Positions 5,692-9,078 of a stretch of DNA of 9,078 nucleotides are shown in pieces; positions within the stretch are counted from its first letter, which is position 1; the number at the start of each line of letters is the position of its first letter. Source of the stretch: Alphaproteobacteria bacterium (lineage in GTDB: Bacteria > Pseudomonadota > Alphaproteobacteria > RF32 > CAG-239); assembly GCA_017479785.1 (NCBI GenBank), contig JAFVBT010000025.1:1-9078 (forward strand), in the 5' to 3' direction. The notes below the pieces were generated by a model. It made no database searches. It was not told the DNA's origin and saw only the letters and a program-made list of their open reading frames with translations. Made by a program: the position numbers and the translations under genes.

Positions 5692-6441
5692 ATGCCAAGC
5701 AGTAACTATGCGACGCAAGAAGATTATGACAGATATTTGAATGATTTTATACGCAATAATCCGTCACCATATAATGAAGGTGTTCAATATGCACAGAATA
5801 ATTCCGGTAATATTGCAACCGACGCTCAATATGTAAACAACCCGAACTATATTTCAGACGAGGATTTATATGCGAGAATGCGTGCCAATATTAAAGAATA
5901 TGAGAATTTTATTGAGAATCCTTATTTGGATATTAATGGTTATATTACAACCGGATACGGAGCAAATATCAATAACAAAGAGGACTTTATGAAAGTGAAT
6001 TTTATGATTAACGGCAGACCGGCAACTGACGCAGAGAAAGAACAATATTATTACCACTTACGTGATATGAGTATGTTGGTGGATGAAAATAATAAATTTG
6101 TTCACCACAATACAAAAGCAGAAAATTTTGCAAAAGATACACCTTTACGCATATCAAAAGAAGATGCGCTAAATATGGCACAAAATCATATGACTAATGA
6201 TTTAGCACAAGTTCGGCGCGAATTTGTTGATTTCGACAACTTACCGATTCCATTAAAAGAAGTTCTGTTGGATATTCAATATAACGTTAGAGGAGGAATT
6301 CAAAAAGCTGATTGGCCGAAATTATATCAGGCAATAGCGGATAAGAATGTAAATGAAATCGCTACTAATGTTCATCGCAAAGATGTACAACAAGAACGTA
6401 ACGATTGGGCAGAGAGAATGGCCAGATCAATCAGATTTTGA
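5692..6441 (+). CDS. Phage-type lysozyme (GH24 muramidase)
   Basis: It is predicted to cleave the MurNAc-GlcNAc bond of peptidoglycan. The T4-lysozyme catalytic triad is recognisable with exact spacing: Glu71 in IKEYENF, Asp80 in YLDINGY and Thr86 in GYITTGYG, with separations of 9 and 6 residues as in T4 Glu11-Asp20-Thr26. Residue 72 is Asn where many members have Gly. The C-terminal half keeps the family's helical pattern: ISKEDALNMAQNHMTNDL (154-171), then LLDIQYNVRGG (192-202) and a closing RxxWAERMARS. The domain is enlarged by an insert at about 95-150. Residues 1-55 are a polar Asn/Tyr/Gln-rich extension with no signal peptide, so export would need a holin, a secretion system or lysis. 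The start is uncertain: ATG 5692, or the well-placed ATA at 5671, which would add seven residues. No holin or spanin neighbours are seen. Its 3' end overlaps the convergent lipoprotein gene by 15 bases. Confidence 0.8.
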   Translation: MPSSNYATQEDYDRYLNDFIRNNPSPYNEGVQYAQNNSGNIATDAQYVNNPNYISDEDLYARMRANIKEYENFIENPYLDINGYITTGYGANINNKEDFMKVNFMINGRPATDAEKEQYYYHLRDMSMLVDENNKFVHHNTKAENFAKDTPLRISKEDALNMAQNHMTNDLAQVRREFVDFDNLPIPLKEVLLDIQYNVRGGIQKADWPKLYQAIADKNVNEIATNVHRKDVQQERNDWAERMARSIRF

Positions 6442-6945
6442 TTTGTAATCAGCAGGTGGAGTCACACAATAATTTGAGATAGCACTTACGTGATCTTCGC
6501 CTATATTCTTGATGTCTTCTCCTATTACAAGACAATTGGCAGATAATAGATGTTTTATATAATATGTATAATACCTTTCAAAAATAAAAGAATATCTGTT
6601 TAAATACGCCTGAGCTATTTCTTGTCGACGCTTGTTAGAACTATTCAACTGCTTTTTAAGATGTTGTAAAAAATCTTTTGGAGGAATAATTTTATATTTA
6701 CACTTCAAGGTAATGCGTTTTTGTGTATTTTCAACAAGTTCGCATTCACCTTTGCCATCAACCAGATTTTTATCTTTCGGGGTACGCATATCAATGGATG
6801 TCGGGGTTAAATATACGTAGCCGTTACCGTTTGATAATGGCCGCAACGGCTGATTGAAAATCGGATTTACAAACTCGGTTTTGTTAACCGAATTAGCACA
6901 AGCACCAACCAACAGCATAAATATCAACACGAAATATTTTTTCAT
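6427..6945 (-). CDS. Small cysteine-rich lipoprotein of unknown function
   Basis: The N-terminus is a textbook lipoprotein signal: MKKYFVLIFMLLVGAC, with lipobox VGAC and Cys16 as the lipidated residue. Mature residues include four further cysteines (68, 82, 138, 160), enough for two disulfides. There is a basic helical stretch at about 92-118 and a Tyr-rich segment, FIFERYYTYYIKHLL (120-134). I recognise no family. The ribosome-binding site GGGAGAG (6957-6951 on this strand) lies five bases before the ATG, so the start is secure. The gene converges with the lysozyme gene and overlaps its end by 15 bases, so the two transcripts are antisense to each other at their 3' ends. A lysozyme-inhibiting or spanin-like role can be imagined from the pairing, but nothing in the sequence shows it. 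Codon use is AT-rich, like that of the lysozyme. Confidence 0.78.
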   Translation of the reverse strand: MKKYFVLIFMLLVGACANSVNKTEFVNPIFNQPLRPLSNGNGYVYLTPTSIDMRTPKDKNLVDGKGECELVENTQKRITLKCKYKIIPPKDFLQHLKKQLNSSNKRRQEIAQAYLNRYSFIFERYYTYYIKHLLSANCLVIGEDIKNIGEDHVSAISNYCVTPPADYKSKSD

Positions 6946-7024
6946 TATAACTCTCCCATACCCTCAATCTATTATTCACGTTAGAAAAAATCAAGCGAAT
7001 TTTGCGGTATGAGATGCCTTAATT

Positions 7025-7039
7025 TCAGCTCCTTTTTTT
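7025..7039. repeat. Right copy of the 14-base direct repeat
   Basis: TCAGCTCC plus seven T residues repeats the sequence at 5439-5452 in the same orientation. No matching GGAGC arm lies upstream, so unlike the left copy it cannot form the terminator hairpin. It looks like an orphan terminator half, at the far side of the lysozyme/lipoprotein pair. Confidence 0.4.
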
Positions 7040-7126
7040 ATAAGGACTATTCATTCTAATTGTGCATCAAAAATGTGATAAACGTTGAAAATCTGTCGGT
7101 AATATGTTATCCGTGTGTTATAAATC

Positions 7127-7131
7127 GGAGG
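7127..7131 (+). promoter_or_regulatory. Ribosome-binding site that decides the MutT start
   Basis: GGAGG (7127-7131) lies inside the longest reading frame, so the upstream ATG at 7104 is unlikely to be used. Two ATG codons follow back to back. The one at 7137 has a five-base spacing and the one at 7134 only two, so 7137 is preferred. Confidence 0.75.
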
Positions 7132-7136
7132 AAATG

Positions 7137-7571
7137 ATGACGGATAATATAACCGAAAAAAATAAAAATACAGCACCGAAATCAAAGCGCGATGTTGCTG
7201 CCGGATTGATTATGTGTGACGGATTATTGCTGATTGCACAGCGTAAACACGGCAAAAATCTTGAATATAAATGGGAGTTTCCGGGCGGCAAACTGGAAGA
7301 GGGCGAAACGCTGGAAGAGTGCCTGCGTCGTGAAATGATGGAGGAAATGCAGCTGGAAGTTTTTGTGCGCGAACCGTTTGTCACAAGTTCCTACGATTAT
7401 GATTTCGGTACAATCGTTTTGCACTCTTTTTGGGCAACCTGCAAAAGCAAAGATATTCCCGTTGTTTTGGAACATGAACAGTATAAATGGGTAGATCCGC
7501 ATGAACTGCCGCAATATGACTTCGCGCCGGCAGATAAGCCGATTATTGAAGCAATTATGGGGCTTTTATAG
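7137..7571 (+). CDS. mutT: MutT-like Nudix hydrolase (probable 8-oxo-dGTP diphosphatase)
   Basis: MutT hydrolyses oxidised nucleotides such as 8-oxo-dGTP to the monophosphate, keeping them out of DNA. The 144-residue length suits the family. The Nudix box spans residues 51-73, with Gly51, Glu57, Arg65, Glu66, Glu69 and Glu70 in place. The usual Gly near its end is Gln72; the metal-binding glutamates are intact. WEFPGGK (46-52) and the C-terminal DFAPADKPII (128-137) match the MutT-type substrate region, where E. coli has a similar FPPANEPVI segment. Residues 1-18 are a polar tail. The frame could start at 7104, but the ribosome-binding site at 7127-7131 points to 7137. The gene converges with tolA, with only two bases between the stop codons and no terminator. 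The Nudix fold is certain; the substrate is inferred from these motifs. Confidence 0.9.
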   Translation: MTDNITEKNKNTAPKSKRDVAAGLIMCDGLLLIAQRKHGKNLEYKWEFPGGKLEEGETLEECLRREMMEEMQLEVFVREPFVTSSYDYDFGTIVLHSFWATCKSKDIPVVLEHEQYKWVDPHELPQYDFAPADKPIIEAIMGLL

Positions 7572-7573
7572 AA

Positions 7574-8569
7574 TTACCGAACGCCTTTATTCAGCGGGTC
7601 AAAGTTTAATAACAGCGTATTCCAAACATCATATTTGTCGGCATATTTTTGACCGAACACTTCCTTAAACGCCTGTTGGGTTGCATAAATGGCACGTTGC
7701 GCACTTTCCGCCACCGAACGATATGACGGATCGCTGTTGAAGCGGTTCAAATCCACAAACTCAATCTTTTTAATGGTGCCGTCTTTGGCTAAGCTGACAC
7801 GGATTTTGACAACCATACCTTCAATGCCGATGGCTCCCGGATCAAGATTCCAGTTTTGACTGAGTAAACTGGCAATGGCGTCAGTTTCGGAAATGGTTAA
7901 ATCACTGAAATATGAGCCGTTGCTGTTGCCGCCCTCAATACCCATGTGTTTAACCTCGGTGCCTTCTTTAATCATCGCGCTTTGAGTTTTATCGCCGATA
8001 TCCAGATTTTTATCATTATCCAATTCCTGCATCAGACTCTTTAAGGCATTGCTGCGAACTTTTGCCTGTTCTTGCTGCTTTTTATTATTATCAGCCGGTT
8101 TGTTTTGCGGTTTTGGCTTCGGTTTGCGTGCCGGAACCGGAACGGGCTTGCGCGGCGCTTGTTGCGGCTTAGGTTCTTGTTTAGGTTCCGGTTTTTTGGT
8201 TGGAACCGGCGGCTCTAAAAAGTCATCTTTAATTTCTTCCGGTGTTTCTTCCGGCGTTTCTTCGGGTTCCGGTATCGGCTCGGTCTTGGTTTCCGGCTCC
8301 GGTTCCGGTTCCGGTTCAGGTTCAGGCGCGGTTTCGTTGGTATATTGTTCCGGTTTGCGTTCCTCTACCGTGGCTTTGCGGTCTTCCGGCCCGAATTCCG
8401 CTTTTGACGGCAGGTTTGTCATTTCATCAATGCGTACTTGCGACAAGTCTACAATAATCGGCGCTTGTCCCAATGTTAAATCTTCGTGCCAAAAACTCGG
8501 CAAGTCGATAATCATCATTAGGAATACGACCGCATGTAATATGAGAGACTGTTTTAAGTACTTGTTCAT
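7574..8569 (-). CDS. tolA: TolA, envelope-spanning protein of the Tol-Pal system
   Basis: TolA links the inner-membrane TolQ-TolR motor to the outer membrane, helping it constrict during cell division. Residues 7-22 form the single N-terminal membrane anchor and carry Ser8-x3-His12, the SxxxH motif TolA and TonB use to contact their motor. The long periplasmic stem (about 65-170) is rich in Glu, Pro and Lys, with a run of EP dipeptides (83-92) and ETPE repeats (about 103-112). It resembles an extended TonB-like rod more than the alanine-rich helix of E. coli TolA. The C-terminal domain (about 225-310) has the TolA/TonB signature SQNWNLDPGA, then VKIRVSLAKDGTIKKIEFV. At 331 residues it is shorter than the 421-residue E. 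coli protein. The start lies six bases after the tolR stop with a weak ribosome-binding site, suggesting translational coupling. TolA is preferred to TonB from the tolQR context and the C-terminal domain. Confidence 0.88.
   Translation of the reverse strand: MNKYLKQSLILHAVVFLMMIIDLPSFWHEDLTLGQAPIIVDLSQVRIDEMTNLPSKAEFGPEDRKATVEERKPEQYTNETAPEPEPEPEPEPETKTEPIPEPEETPEETPEEIKDDFLEPPVPTKKPEPKQEPKPQQAPRKPVPVPARKPKPKPQNKPADNNKKQQEQAKVRSNALKSLMQELDNDKNLDIGDKTQSAMIKEGTEVKHMGIEGGNSNGSYFSDLTISETDAIASLLSQNWNLDPGAIGIEGMVVKIRVSLAKDGTIKKIEFVDLNRFNSDPSYRSVAESAQRAIYATQQAFKEVFGQKYADKYDVWNTLLLNFDPLNKGVR
8233..8268 (-). repeat. 12-base tandem repeat inside tolA
   Basis: Two near-identical units (8233-8244 and 8245-8256, differing at one base) and a third degenerate one (8257-8268) encode repeats of the type EETP in the TolA stem. 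The reading frame is preserved by unit gain or loss. Confidence 0.75.
8291..8326 (-). repeat. Six-unit hexanucleotide repeat inside tolA
   Basis: Six successive hexamers close to TTCCGG (the last two TTCAGG) encode alternating Glu and Pro in the TolA stem. Slippage here would lengthen or shorten the periplasmic rod by two residues per unit without a frameshift. Confidence 0.85.
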
Positions 8570-8575
8570 TTAAGA

Positions 8576-9037
8576 CTATTTCTTCTTATTACCTGGTTTA
8601 ACGTTTTGGCTGCCGAACGGCTTTGATTCGGTTTTCAGTCCGACTTTTTCGTAGCCGGCTTCTTTAAGCATAGCCATTAAGCCGATAACGCGTCCGTAAG
8701 CCGCATCGGTATCACCGGAAATTGTGACCGAAAGTTCGCTGTTTTCACCTTTAATGGCGGATAAGCGCGGCAAAATTTCTTCATCGGGTACAACGGTTTT
8801 TCCGATGTAATAATTACCGTCATAATCCACGCTGATGTTAACCGAAGTGCTTTCGCCGGTTAAGGTTTTGCCGCCGACTTTCGGTAAATTAAGCTGAATA
8901 CCGGAAGTCATCAGCGGTGCCGCAACCATAAAGACGACCAGCAAAACCATCATTACATCCATTAAGTTGGTTATGTTGACATCGGCTTTGCGACGTGATT
9001 GGCGGCGGCTGTATGTCTGGTTATGCATAAAAGACAT
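8576..9037 (-). CDS. tolR: TolR, motor subunit of the Tol-Pal system (ExbD/TolR family)
   Basis: TolR works with TolQ as a proton-driven motor in the inner membrane, energising TolA. The 153 residues follow the family plan. A short basic cytoplasmic start (SRRQSRRK, 10-17) is followed by one membrane helix (about 24-43) holding the proton-path aspartate Asp27 in NLMDVMMVLL. The family signature APLMTSGIQLNLPK (40-53) follows, and then a periplasmic domain (60-138) with SGDTDAAYGRVIGLMAMLKEAGYEKVGL. GGAG (9048-9045 on this strand) lies seven bases before the ATG; Met4 is an alternative start. It begins two bases after the probable tolQ stop and ends six bases before tolA, a tight tolQ-tolR-tolA operon. 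ExbD is the close alternative, but the following TolA-type gene and the TolR-like helix favour tolR. Confidence 0.92.
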   Translation of the reverse strand: MSFMHNQTYSRRQSRRKADVNITNLMDVMMVLLVVFMVAAPLMTSGIQLNLPKVGGKTLTGESTSVNISVDYDGNYYIGKTVVPDEEILPRLSAIKGENSELSVTISGDTDAAYGRVIGLMAMLKEAGYEKVGLKTESKPFGSQNVKPGNKKK

Positions 9038-9039
9038 GA

Positions 9040-9078
9040 TTATTCTCCGGCCATATCCGCTTTTAAGGTTGTTTCATC
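9040..9078 (-). CDS. tolQ: Probable 3' end of tolQ (partial)
   Basis: The frame entering from the right edge reads DETTLKADMAGE and a TAA stop (9042-9040). It stops two bases before the tolR ATG, with the tolR ribosome-binding site inside its last codons. Twelve residues cannot identify the family; the assignment rests on the conserved tolQ-tolR-tolA order. Confidence 0.65.
   Translation of the reverse strand, partial: DETTLKADMAGE

Noticed and set aside
5692..6945. Toxin-immunity or holin-endolysin cassette
   Set aside because: The second gene is convergent, not cotranscribed; there is no holin-like membrane protein, and the lipoprotein has no known inhibitor motif. Kept only as a hypothesis.
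7104..7136. MutT start at the first ATG (7104)
   Set aside because: A strong GGAGG lies inside this extension and points to the ATG at 7137; the extra residues do not resemble a conserved Nudix N-terminus.
7574..8569. TonB instead of TolA
   Set aside because: The stem is TonB-like, but the gene directly follows tolR and its C-terminal domain begins with the TolA-like SQNWNLDPGA.
8049..8573. Plus-strand frame rich in Gly and Ser opposite tolA
   Set aside because: Its low-complexity composition is the complement of the Glu-Pro repeats of tolA, whose identity is secure.

Overview
The window looks like a chromosomal stretch of a low-GC alphaproteobacterium, probably an uncultured host-associated one. 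The main reasons are a family-4-type uracil-DNA glycosylase with the alphaproteobacterial form of its motifs (YITNVLPWRPPGNRTPT), a tolQ-tolR-tolA cluster, an outer-membrane-type TPR lipoprotein and proteobacterial signal peptides. The taxonomic call is an inference from protein style. No rRNA, tRNA, CRISPR array, transposase or integrase was found.

Layout. Bases 1-143 hold the end of an upstream transcription unit: a possible 3' coding end, a run of short hairpins and a strong intrinsic terminator. Bases 165-1091 form a self-contained unit: a near-consensus sigma70 promoter, one unrecognised 262-residue protein with an internal duplication, and a terminator that also serves the gene converging from the right. 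A long TPR lipoprotein (minus, 1107-2984) and a uracil-DNA glycosylase (plus, 3119-3922) diverge from a compact intergenic region with good promoters on both strands. Next come two tandem secreted proteins (4001-4696 and 4729-5424). They share a cysteine-spaced core and look like diverged paralogues; a terminator closes the pair.

Bases 5439-7039 differ from the rest. A very AT-rich spacer with a consensus DnaA box and an inverted repeat leads to a phage-type GH24 lysozyme without a signal peptide, whose best ribosome-binding site points at an ATA codon. A small cysteine-rich lipoprotein converges on it with a 15-base overlap. A 14-base direct repeat flanks this pair; its left copy is half of the preceding terminator. 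The right part holds a MutT-like Nudix hydrolase converging, two bases apart, with the tolQRA cluster on the minus strand. That cluster ends with tolA; tolB and pal do not follow.

Functionally, most genes concern the cell envelope (TPR lipoprotein, secreted paralogues, lysozyme, lipoprotein, Tol system), and two deal with damaged DNA bases or nucleotides (uracil-DNA glycosylase, MutT). I see no clear undescribed multi-gene system. The best leads are the duplicated 262-residue protein, the secreted paralogue pair, and the flanked lysozyme/lipoprotein pair.
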